From: Lyophyllum atratum
Taxonomy: Eukaryota > Basidiomycota > Agaricomycetes > Agaricales > Lyophyllaceae
Reading direction: 5' to 3'
Length of the DNA stretch: 64,000 nucleotides
NCBI GenBank assembly: GCA_014905825.1
Contig: JACGCN010000030.1
Location: 434,001 to 498,000 of the forward strand
Below the pieces are notes generated by a model, which did no database searches, was not told the DNA's origin, and was given only the letters and a program-made list of their open reading frames with translations. Positions within the stretch are counted from its first letter, which is position 1; every line of letters starts with the position of its first letter. Below are positions 54,745 through 64,000 of this stretch, one piece after another. A program made the translations under genes and the position numbers.

Positions 54745-56500
54745 TCAGTACGCATAGTAGCCATCCACATCCATTTCTGTGCCCTCGGAATCCTGATCGT
54801 CACATTCCAGTGCGTTCAAGTTGCAGACTCGTCTGAGGTTTCTTCCAAGCCAGCGCTCGTGACCCTTGAGCCCTGTCCATTCCATCTCATCTTCACCCAA
54901 TTCGAATTTATCTTCCTTTCCGTTATCGCGTGCTGTGACGAACCTAACGCCAACACTGGCGAGCAAAAGTTCCATCATATTAATTGCCGAAATCCTAGCG
55001 TTCAAAGGCAGATTGGGTTCAGAGTCAGATTCTGCCCCCGGCTCCGTTGCAGAATTGACTTCGCGTACGCCAATGCTCGGCTGACCAAACAGAAGCCCAT
55101 GTAGTGAAGCGACTTCGGCTGGACTCACGCTGAAATTTCCTCGAGTAATGACACGCCCACGAGTGCCAGACGCAATATCTGCGAGACTCATCTGCAACAT
55201 GGGTATGAACCCATTAGGCTTGAGGGCTTCCTCGTGGATGCTTTGATCTAGATCCTTTGAGACCTCCCGGTGCTCACGATAGTAGACGTCGCAGCAGAAT
55301 TCGACTGACGGGTCCTGCTCGGAGAGATCGTACTGGTGATAATATTCAAGGTATATGTCCACAGCTGACGGACAAGTGGGCGAGTATATCCTGGTCAAGA
55401 CCTCCGCATCTACGTCCTGCGGAAACCATTGAGAGTTAGAATACGTTCAGGTTGATCAAGGTACGGCTCACAGTGTAACTTTCGTCGTGGTCAACTTCGA
55501 GAGAAAGAGGTATAATGCAATCGTGCATCACGTCCTCCATTTTTCCCAAATCAGTGTTAGAGAGGACGTCGCGAAAGAAATCTTTGACCGTCTCGTACTG
55601 CAAGCTACCAAATTCACAGTCAGAGTATGTTGAAAGCGTCTCCTTCAATTGTGCGCTGTCAGCCTTCCGCTGTTTCAAGTAGGTGCCCCAGTGCGGTGAG
55701 GACTCGGGATTGATGAGATGAAATTCAGCCGCTGCTACGTCGCGTGGACTAGATGATTTAGTCTGCTCAGGAGTCAATTTGGTCCATGGATATTCCAGGT
55801 GTGATGTTTTGTATTCCTGCAAATCCCAAGGCGTTAGGAGCGTTAGGACTGTATCCCACCCAGTTGTTAGTTGCTTGCCATTGCTGATAGTCATAAATCA
55901 CCCTACTTACCCACTTGATCCTCTGTCTTGAAGGTTGCTGAAAAGCTCACCAGCTCGTTGGGGTTGTTGAATACATGGGTGTCGCTAGTACTAGCCAATG
56001 CCTATTGGGCTCCGAATTTTAGGAACCGAAGACCCGTGATTTCTGGAGAAGTCTACTCACCCAGCGGTAATTCACTACCCGAATCTTGTCTTCAACCCGC
56101 TGTCCGATCCACAACTGCGAAGGAATTGTAAAGACTTGAGCTTGTGTAAACCGACTATGAAACATACGACGGTGTCCGTGGCTGACCAGTCAACTTCAAT
56201 ATAATCATCTCCCGTCGGGTTGGAGGCTCGCAGAACACTTTTCGTATCCTGATTGAAGCCAATGACGCGCAACCGAGCCGTAGTGTCGTGGTTAACAGAG
56301 GTCTTGTACGCTTCAGAGGGTTGAGTGACATTTCGGTATTCCGCCCATTCCTTCTCCGTCATACGAACTTCCGAGAGATGACGTCTTGACCCGGGAGGAC
56401 AGTTACCATAGAAGGAAAACATACTTGGAAGATCGGGATACATGTCGATGCGACTTCGAGTGGGAACTTGCGGTGGCAGGTCTTTGGTGGCACGGGCCAT
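54745..56500 (-). CDS. Unknown family, tandem copy A
   Basis: Start MARATKDLPPQVPTRSRIDM at 56500. Exon 1 has VRMTEKEWAEYRNVTQPSEA and RLRVIGFNQDTKSVLRASNP. Small exons follow (LWIGQRVEDKIRVVNYR), then 55894-55436 (TVLTLLTPWDLQEYKTSHLE, RDVAAAEFHLINPESS, HWGTYLKQRKADS, DVMHDCIIPLSLEVDHDESY). The last exon 55398-54745 has LTRIYSPTCPSAVDIYLEYY, VEFCCDVYYREHREVSKDLD, SLADIASGTRGRVITRGNFS, RISAINMMELLLASVGVRFV and an acidic DSEGTEMDVDGYYAY end. Total roughly 500 residues, no signal peptide or membrane helix. I recognise no domain. The clustered copies suggest an accessory family. Some mid-gene splice sites (56170-55900) are unresolved. Confidence 0.6.
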
Positions 56501-56520
56501 GGAATGGGATGTGGTTATAT

Positions 56521-56560
56521 ATACTTCTGTAGTGGCACTTATACTTCTGTAGTGGCACTG
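56521..56560 (+). repeat. 20-bp tandem duplication near the start of copy A
   Basis: ATACTTCTGTAGTGGCACTT (56521-56540) is repeated directly at 56541-56560 with the last base changed to G, 20 bp upstream of the ATG of copy A. Confidence 0.85.
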
Positions 56561-57518
56561 GTCACAGGACGTGATGTGGCCAAAACTGGGCGGGAGGACA
56601 AAGGGGACGCGAATATCAGAACTACTAGGCGACAGCGGCGGGTGGTGATGGTAATGGCATACTGAAGAGCGATGCTGATGGTCATGAGAATGGCCCGAGG
56701 GCACTACATGTACATCATGGGGATGCTAGATGCATCTAGGAACTTTGTCTTGTATATATGCGCCAGCTATAACATGTACTGGACGGCAAGTAGCGGGGTC
56801 GACACACCTAGGAAAGTCGCCGAATTTGAGAGTGGCTCAGGTAAAAGTGCTTTGAAAATCGATGAGGCCGGGTAATCGAGGAGAAAGGTCGTAAGCAAAA
56901 TGTCTTGATGGAAACCACGCGCGACAATCCGCCGAAGCCCAGAGAGTTTAGGGCGGTCAGAAATTAAGTATGAGGCCGCAAAGTTTGCGCAAAGGCCAAA
57001 ATCAAATGTGAGGAGTGCAGTGAACCAGTGAGGCTGCTGTGGATAAGGATATAGATAAGAATTCAGTCACAGCGTCGATGTAAGACGTACGAGGACACAG
57101 AACTTGGACATGGCAGCGAGCAAGCAGTCGCCGACCAGTGACCCATGCTGCAGCTGGGGACGAACAAGTTCAAGCACGTGGACATATACCCATAACTGTC
57201 ATCAGATTAGATTAGATGACGTTGTGACATGAAGTTGCGAACCGCGAAAGCGTTGAAAGTATATGCATACGATAGCGAGTACCTGCAACATAATAGAACA
57301 GCACCAGGACAGCGAGTACAACACGAGAGCAAATACATCAGGATAACAAGATACGATCATAAGTTGTACCGGGGTAGCGGGGGTCTTCAACATGATAGCA
57401 AAAATAACATGAAAGCAAGAGTAACACGAAAGCAACAATAACACGAAAGCAAGGGTAACGCAAAAGCGAGGTATCTGGCTGAATTCCACGGTAGCCTTGA
57501 GTCCCTGACTCTCCTGCG
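56561..57518. other. Region between tandem copies A and B
   Basis: About 950 bp, no recognised gene. The part 57390-57470 holds a degenerate minisatellite of about four units with core AACACGAAAGCAA; copies are imperfect. Confidence 0.5.
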
Positions 57519-59159
57519 TCAGTACGCGTCATCGTCATCCACATCCATTCCTTCGTCCTCGGAATCCTTATCGTCACCTTCCAGTGCGTTCACGTCGCAG
57601 ACCCGCCTGAGGTTTCTTCCAAACCAGCGCTCGTGACCCTTGAGCCCTGTCCATTCCATCTCACCCATTGAAAACGTATCTTCATTTCCATCCTCGCGTG
57701 CTGTGGTGAACCCAACGCCAACACTGGCGAGCAAAAGTTCCATCATGTGGATTGCTGAGATCCTAGCGTTCAAAGGGAGATCTGATTCAGAGTTAGATTC
57801 AGAGCTGCGCTCCATTGCAAAATTTGCCCTGCGTACGCCGCTGGGCTGACCAAACAGAAGCCAGTGCAGTGAAGCGACTTCGAATGGACTGATATCGAAA
57901 TTGCGTTCGATGACCGCACGCCAGGCAGGGCCAGGCGGAATATCTGCAAGCCTTATCTGCAGCATGGGTTTGAACCCATTATGCCTGAGGGCGCCCTGAG
58001 GGATGGTTCGATCTAGATCCTTTGAAACCTCCCGGTGCTCACGATAGTAGATATTGCAGTGGAATTCGACTGAAGAGTCCAGCGAGCGATGGTGATAGTC
58101 AAGATAAACATCCACAGCTGATGGACAAGTGGGCGAGTATATTCTGGTCAAGATCTCTGCAGTTCTGATCTGCGGAAACCATTGAGAATTCGACTTCAAG
58201 TTTATTGAAGGTACGGCTTACGTTGCAATCTCCGTCATCAGAAACTTCGGGAGAAAGAGGTATAACGCAATCATGCAGTACATCTTCCATTTCCGTCCTC
58301 AAATCAGTGGAAGAGAGGACTTCGTGAATGGCATCTTCAATCGTCTCGTATATCAAGGGCAAGCTACTCTCTTTGTAGGAGAAAAACTCCTCCCTAAGTT
58401 GCTCACTGTTAGCCTTCCGCTGGGCCAAGTAAGTGCCCCAGTGCGCTGAGGGCTCGGGGTCGATTAGATGAAATTCAGCCGCTGCTATATCGCGTGGATC
58501 GGTTGATTCAGTCTGCTCAGGAATCAACCTGAGCAATGGATGTCCCTTCATATGAGATGTTGCATATTCTGGCAAATCTGAAGGCAGGAGGAGCGTTAGG
58601 ACTGTATCACGCCTACGGTTCAGTTGCTTGTCGCCACGGATAGTCATAGATTACTTACCCACTTGATAGTCGGTCTTGAAGGTGTCTGAAGAGTCCACCG
58701 GCTCGCTAGGGTTCTTGAATACAATGCCGTCGCTACCAGCCAATACCTATTGGGCTACAAGTTTTACGGATTGAGGACGTATAAGTTTTATAAAATTTTA
58801 TCTACCCAGTGGTGAAGTGCCACCCGAATCTTGTCTTCAACCCGCTGTCCAATCCACAACTGCGAAGCTTGTAAACCCTTGGACTAGTATAAACCGACTA
58901 TGAAACGTACGAGTCTGTCCGTTGCTGACCAGTCAATTTCAATATAATCGTCTCCTGCCGGGTTGGAGGCTCGCAGAACATTTTTCGTAGCCTGGTTGAA
59001 GCCAATGACGCGCAACCGAGAGATAGTGCCGTGGCCAACAAAGGTTTTGTATGCTTCAGAGGGTTGAGTGACATTTCGGTATTCCGTCCATTCCTTCTCG
59101 GTCATACGAAGATCCGACAGAGGACGCACTGGGGCAGGCGGTGAAGAAGATTGATCCAT
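57519..59159 (-). CDS. Unknown family, tandem copy B
   Basis: Paralog of copy A with the same exon order. The first ATG is at 59159 (MDQSSSPPAPVRPLSDLRMT), which is shorter than copy A's N-terminus. Then come RNVTQPSEAYKTFVGHGTIS and RLRVIGFNQATKNVLRASNP; 58647-58210 with TVLTLLLPSDLPEYATSHMK, AAAEFHLIDPEPSAHWGTY and DVLHDCVIPLSPEVSDDGDC. The last exon reaches 57519 with ILTRIYSPTCPSAVDVYLDY, EFHCNIYYREHREVSKDLDR, MLQIRLADIPPGPAWRAVIE and an acidic DSEDEGMDVDDDDAY end. Many substitutions separate it from copy A but the frame is open, so both are probably under selection. Function unknown. Confidence 0.6.
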
Positions 59160-59424
59160 AACCAGAAGATCGGGGTGTGGATGCAACCTCGAGTGGCAAC
59201 TTGTCGTGGTCACGGAATGTGACGTGGTTCATCTGTGATCAGATAACGACCTACTACGAGGATCAACCATATCATCATATCGATCACACGCTGGACATAC
59301 TTAATGTCTGCAGCAATACTTGAACTTTCTTGAATGGCCCGCTTCAGGTTATCTATGATTGCAGATTCCATAGAAACTCAACGAGCTCGGAGCGAGTAAC
59401 GCGTGCGGTAGTCACTGATGGTAT

Positions 59425-59865
59425 TCGAGGTAAATGTCGACCCCCGATGGGCAGGTGGGTGAGTGAATCCTTCTCAAGATTTCTGCACTGCCGATCTTGA
59501 TGTCAGTGTTACAGCCAGCTTGATCATGGAACAAGGAGGAAAAGACACATTTCCCCAGCCGTCGTCGGGCAAATCGGGAGAAAGAGTGATGCTAGGTCTT
59601 CCTCGTTGCACACAGATAGATCCTTCTTGATTTAGTCGCTGTCCGCCTTTCTCTGGATCAGGTGCGCACACCAGTGTGAGGGCTTTAGGTCAACTGAACG
59701 AAATTTAGCAGCAGCTTTGTCGTGTGGATCGGATGATTCTGCCGACTCGGCAGTCAACGTCTTCCATGCGCATGCCTGGTCCCTTTGCGTGAGATGCGAC
59801 GAACTCCGGCAAATCTGATGGCACGGAGAGGGCCAAGATTGACCACTGGTGTAGCCAGGTGCCAT
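59425..59865 (-). pseudogene. Unknown family, truncated copy C
   Basis: Only parts of the family remain. One is ESSDPHDKAAAKFRSVDLKP with HLIQRKADSD (59735-59632), matching the middle exon of copies A and B. The other is EILRRIHSPTCPSGVDIYLE (about 59485-59425), matching the beginning of their last exon. The intervening 150 bp do not align well, and the rest of the last exon and the first exon are absent. Frame changes between the pieces mark it as a decayed copy. Confidence 0.7.
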
Positions 59866-60649
59866 TCATAACGAATGTTCATAGAACCTCGCCGCTTACC
59901 AGCTCGTAAATCCTCTCTTCAAGGCATGTGTGTCCTCTTTGAAGCCGATAACGCGTTAAATTGGTCCTACGAGTATCATCAGCGACTGTCGGCGCCGCCG
60001 GACTTGCGTCCCTCTCTATATATCACCCATCCCTTAACTTTGTCAGATGCAGGACCGATAACAGACGCATATTAAGAAGGCGTTATGCTGCGGCGCCCAT
60101 GGTGGGGGGTAAGGCGGGCAACATGAGAGGACTATTGTGGTGAACGCCTCGCTCAATATCGCGCTTGCCGTAAATGTTGCGTATCAGCGTCTTTGCCGAA
60201 GAAGATACGGTAGACGGCCACATAACTTCGCTTTTGGCTTATTATGAAAGGCAGGTATGACAGGTGTATCACTTTGCAGCTCCGAGAGACGCACCATCAT
60301 ACAGTCTTACATCTGGCGAGGCTTTGCATTAATCACGACGTTGTGATGAGAGTCGCCTTCGATTGCATGGTAATTACGCCTTCTTTCCTTTCGTCTGAGT
60401 TGCTTGGGACTTTAAAGGACCCAGGTGTCACTGGTGCTGCGAAGATCAAAGATCCAATCGTCATGTGCGAATGACCATCCCAAGATGCTCCGCTTTTCGC
60501 CTTCGCTCCCAACACTATCTCATGGCTGTCTGATGACTGCCATGAGCGTTCTCTGTGTACTTATATGCTACTTCTCATGAATGTCAGCTTAGTTTCTACA
60601 GCTGGGTGCCATCTCGCCGATCCTCATATTCCACGCTTGACGCTTCAGA
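59866..60649. other. Intergenic region
   Basis: Between copy C and the membrane-protein gene. No recognised gene. Confidence 0.4.
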
Positions 60650-61870
60650 ATGAGCAATTCTACCCTCCCCCACTCGGATAGCGAAGCCCTCCACCACCAG
60701 GTTCTTGGTGTGTCTACAAACCATTTCAGATCACCAAATATTTCACCTCACCATATATGTACCGCAGTATCAGGAACTATCGGGTTAAGTATCGCGGGAG
60801 CTCTTACCATCGTACGACTCACTATTCGACTCTTGACTCGTGCGAGGCTTTTGTGGGACGATGCCTTTGCCCTCCTGGCCTTGTTAATCCTCATCATCAC
60901 TGCCGCTTCCGGAAAGCTTTACTACTCCATCGATGGTGCGTCGTTGTTCTATTGAGCGAGGCAGCGCCGGAACTTAATCGGAGGGAGAATAGCTACGAGT
61001 ACTATACCGCAGGCATCGCGCGTCGCGCTGTATTACATCTTCGCAGTGACATTTGACTTGACCATCTGGTACGACGACCCATTTTCCGAGGCGTCTTACG
61101 CAAGCTGAAGGTTGGGTCTGATTACTTGTAGGACATCACGGCTGTCAATCATATCCACCATCATCTATTTCGGATTCTATACCCGATATCTCAAAGCTAT
61201 GGCAGGTCTGTTTGGAGCAGCGGCGACGATCCTCGTGGCCCAAGTATTCTGGGTCTGTGAACCGCAGAACAGGCGTAATCATTGGAAGGAAGCGCAGAAT
61301 CCACAGTGTATCCTCGGGAGTAGTGTCGGTATCACTCAAGTGACGAGTACGTGTCCAACCGATGCTTTCGTGACGGGAATTTTGACTGATAGAACGTGAG
61401 TAGCCGATGCATTTGCGGACGTGGTACTCGTGGTATCGCCCTTGCTGATACTGCGCCGCCTCAAGTCGGAAGAGGCAAGAGCCCATCGGATGCGCCTGAC
61501 CGTCTCTTTTGCTGTTGGTGGTCTAACAACCGTCGTATCTATTGTCCATGCATATTATCTCCTGAAAGGCAGCCAGACGTCGCTTATCGTTAGCAATGTC
61601 GAGGTGCGTGAAAAGCCTCGTATTGCGAGCTGGGGGCTGATAGTAAGAAATACACACCTCCAGCTCTCCGTCTCAGTGATTATCTGCAACTTCATGGTAT
61701 TAGCGGCAGCTACGCACAGGCTGCTAGCTAGATATCGTTCTGCACCATCAAAACATCGCAGTCCGGTTATCGCCACCTCGATGGTATTCGAAGCGGGTGC
61801 AGTCTCGGAAAATTCGAGGTCGGAGGTCGAATTGGAAACAAATACGACAAGCTATGCTTATGGCTCATAG
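60650..61870 (+). CDS. Fungal rhodopsin-domain integral membrane protein
   Basis: Starts MSNSTLPHSDSEALHHQVLG at ATG 60650. Hydrophobic helices follow across several exons: GTIGLSIAGALTIVRLTIRL, ARLLWDDAFALLALLILIIT, VALYYIFAVTFDLTIW then TSRLSIISTIIYFGF, and MAGLFGAAATILVAQVFWVC. Next come the conserved turn PQCILGSSVGITQV, DAFADVVLVVSPLLILRRLK, RMRLTVSFAVGGLTTVVSIV and LQLSVSVIICNFMVLAAATH. The W.DD after the second helix, the RLS at the fourth, the FWVCEP and the QC.LG patterns are typical of the fungal rhodopsin-domain/PTH11-like seven-helix family of unknown ligand. The short cytosolic tail ends at 61870. No break was found; two splice sites near 61340-61400 are uncertain. Confidence 0.75.
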
Positions 61871-62258
61871 TTCAGCGGAGCCAGGGGACTCGCAATTGGA
61901 GGAGGCCATGGAGACTCGTCATTTTCCAAGGAATACACGTTAATGACGAACCTGTACTAGTAGAGCAGTCGTTGGCAGGTTTGAAGAAGTTGCCGCACAT
62001 TCCGACTGGCAGAAATCCGTCATGGGGTGATAGGCGCCCAGCCGATTCAGTCCTCGACACCGAAGCATGGTTCTCGGTGCCTGGAATAGATATACCGGCG
62101 TCCAGAAGTTTCAATGACATAGCACTTGCCGACGTCATGCTGTAGATCGCCATAGGTCGCTAATACAAGTTCTTTAACGCAGCGGAAGATTGATCACTAG
62201 AGGGATCAATATATGTAGAATGCGTTCACATCACAAAGACCTGCCTGAAAGCCCTAGA
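61871..62258. other. Intergenic region
   Basis: Convergent spacer between the membrane-protein gene and the FunK1 remnant; no gene seen. Confidence 0.4.
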
Positions 62259-62913
62259 TTATTCTCGCAACAAAACATCTTGGTCTATATAGGCAGATAT
62301 AATCATCCAAGTATAGGGCTCGATGATATCACGCGCTAACTGCTTACTCCTGTTGTCGCATACCTCCTTGCATTCCAATAGATCGGTGACTATGGATGTT
62401 CCGTCACCCTCGGTTGAACTGTGCTTCGATGGATACTCGAGGTCAAAATCCGTCAAGACGCCCTCTTCGCAACAAGGATCCCACATTAGATTCCGTAAGC
62501 GTATATCGGGAAGTTTGACATTTTCATGGCGACCTGTCGAAACGGGCTTCAGTAGAATTGAAAGACAAAACAGAGAATGGGACCATTTACGCACAATGAT
62601 GACAATCTGCCCACGCCTTGATTAAGTTGAGCCAGGGCTCCGTCGTAATCGGGAGTAAACGGTCCAAGACGAGACGACGAAGACGACGGCGGGGGATGAT
62701 GCGGTGTTCGTCAAAGCCACTGTTCCCGTCATAGGCCTCCTTGAGCATGGTCATACGTCGCGGTAAACGTTTTTGAGCTTCAAAATTCCCAAGCATTCCA
62801 TTAGATATCTCGTCGAATGTCTGGCGTCCCATCTGACTGTACGCATCAAGTGATTTACTCTTGCACCTTGAATTATTGGTGATTGGTGGCATGGTATACG
62901 CAGCGGTTGTCAT
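62259..62913 (-). pseudogene. FunK1-type protein kinase remnant
   Basis: Minus-strand pieces match the fungal kinase family FunK1. RRRLRRLVLDRLLPITTEPW with LIKAWADCHHC (62690-62590) corresponds to the helix before the catalytic loop. LPDIRLRNLMWDP (about 62510-62475) stands for the HRDxxxxN loop, with the His-Arg replaced. GVLTDFDLEYPS (about 62460-62425) stands for the DFG/DWD loop and EPYTWMIISAYI for the F-helix. The N-terminal lobe is not seen; 63061-62873 has no kinase motif. The join near 62590 shifts frame. These losses suggest a decayed gene, though a missed intron is possible. Confidence 0.6.
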
Positions 62914-64000
62914 GGAAATTTCTTGAATCGTTCTGCACCCTGGCGGATAGCAGGCTCGTGTAATGGACAGAACACAAAGTGGAAGACCGTGTGATCACCG
63001 AAAGTGTGGCAGCTGGTGAGCACAAAATGAAAAAGTAGAATGACGTTCCGATCAATGCCATCTCGGGTAATGCCGAGCTCGACCTGTGCTACAACTTGAA
63101 CTTGAACTTCTTGCGCCTGCGGCCTGCAGCAACTCGTACGTAGCTTCCAAGTCAGGAAACACTGAAAAATGTCATGCGATCTACAGCACCACTGATATAA
63201 TCAGGCAGCGCAGCCGTTGCCAAGGTCCTGTTATGGAAACATATACTCTCGCTCACAGTCAAATAGCGATGTCAAACAGTGTGCTGCGCCTGACTCGGAA
63301 CGCCTTCTGTTCCAACGGACGAGACTCCCAATGTACTGGTATGGGACGGAAGCCATAATGTGCCCGCTGTCCGCTTATCAAGCCCATGTACAGTTTGGTA
63401 GCTGGAACCGATCGATCCTTCAACCCCTCGAGTTCTCAAGACCTACTTTGCTCAATGTTCATGGACTGCTGTCTTGTACACATCCGGACTCCTCTTTCGC
63501 ACGATCGTCACCACCTTGTTAACGTTGGATCCCAAGCCCGTCAGGCAACTCGCCGGCTCCAAAGCAACGTTAATCATGTATGTATATCCCATATTGACAG
63601 GACTCGGCGACAACTGACATGACGAAATCAGACATGTCCAAATTGCGATCTCAATTAAACAAAATCAGTCTACTTATCCTTGAGGAGTATGACGAAGACA
63701 TTGATTCCTCTATCGAATTATGTGTAGCTATCGCCGGCTTTCGAAGAATCCGGATTACAAGTTCTCGATCACTTGCGACGGCAATCGTCCTCCTCCGTTT
63801 TCCGCGTGTGTCTTCCACAGGAGACGCTTCAAACCCATCGAAGCCTGGATAAAATCATGGACATCAGCTTGACATTAGCCATCATGCTTCCGTGGTTCAC
63901 CGCATGATACGTATCCGTTACTTTTTCTCAAGCATGAGTTCGAAATCAACAGTTTACACCTTACCCCGGGCCTGCTGCGATTGGCCTGGTACTGCACTTT
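62914..64000. other. Right edge of the window, no recognised gene
   Basis: Short plus-strand frames (63086-63358, 63619-63852 beginning MTKSDMSKLRSQLNKISLLI) may be a gene running off the window, but no family was recognised. Confidence 0.3.

Noticed and set aside
1..64000. CRISPR arrays or bacterial-type operons
   Set aside because: No regular repeat-spacer structure; spliced genes show the DNA is fungal.

Overview
The window looks like nuclear DNA of an agaricomycete (mushroom-forming basidiomycete). Genes are split by many short introns, mostly about 50-60 bp, with GT(A/G)(C/T)G(T)-like donors, and the families found are typical of such genomes: DUF6699, FunK1-type kinase, a NucA/NucB-like DNase, rhodopsin-domain membrane proteins and small lectin-like proteins. 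No bacterial, CRISPR, rRNA or convincing tRNA features were seen. Multi-exon models were spliced by eye, so exact ends are approximate unless stated.

Layout. 0.3-1.3 kb: a broken G-protein alpha gene. 1.5-2.9 kb (-): an agaricomycete hypothetical protein. 5-6.4 kb (+): a jelly-roll/transmembrane hypothetical. 8.3-9.6 kb (+): Spo7-like subunit of the Nem1-Spo7 phosphatase. 10.4-12.8 kb (-): aldehyde dehydrogenase. 14.2-14.5 kb: a MITE-like element with 96-bp inverted repeats beside a truncated hemerythrin-like gene. 16.4-17.3 kb (-): hotdog thioesterase. 19.2-21.1 kb (-): delta-12-type fatty acid desaturase with two micro-exons. 21.4-28.2 kb: an apparently full-length LINE. 32.3-33.2 kb (+): mitochondrial [2Fe-2S] ferredoxin. 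34.2-35.7 kb (+): disordered protein. 36.0-38.2 kb (-): GPI-anchored, Cys-rich NucA/NucB nuclease-like protein. 41.6-42.4 kb and 46.4-48.5 kb (-): two paralogous jacalin-like genes, the second split by a 1.4-kb transposon. 43.8-44.5 kb (-): DUF6699. 51.7-53.8 kb (+): membrane-anchored aspartic protease, followed by an exact 375-bp tandem duplication of its last exon. 54.7-59.9 kb (-): tandem array of three copies of an unknown family. 60.7-61.9 kb (+): fungal rhodopsin-domain membrane protein. 62.3-62.9 kb (-): FunK1 kinase remnant.

The housekeeping genes (Spo7, ALDH, desaturase, ferredoxin, thioesterase) lie mainly in the first half, with lipid metabolism recurring (Spo7, desaturase, thioesterase). 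The second half is accessory: paralogs, secreted or surface proteins, duplications and mobile DNA. The two most notable items are the LINE, whose ORF2 carries an RNase H1-like domain between endonuclease and reverse transcriptase, and the 1385-bp non-coding element with a 9-bp target duplication and arrays of a CGTTCC/GGAACG hexamer.
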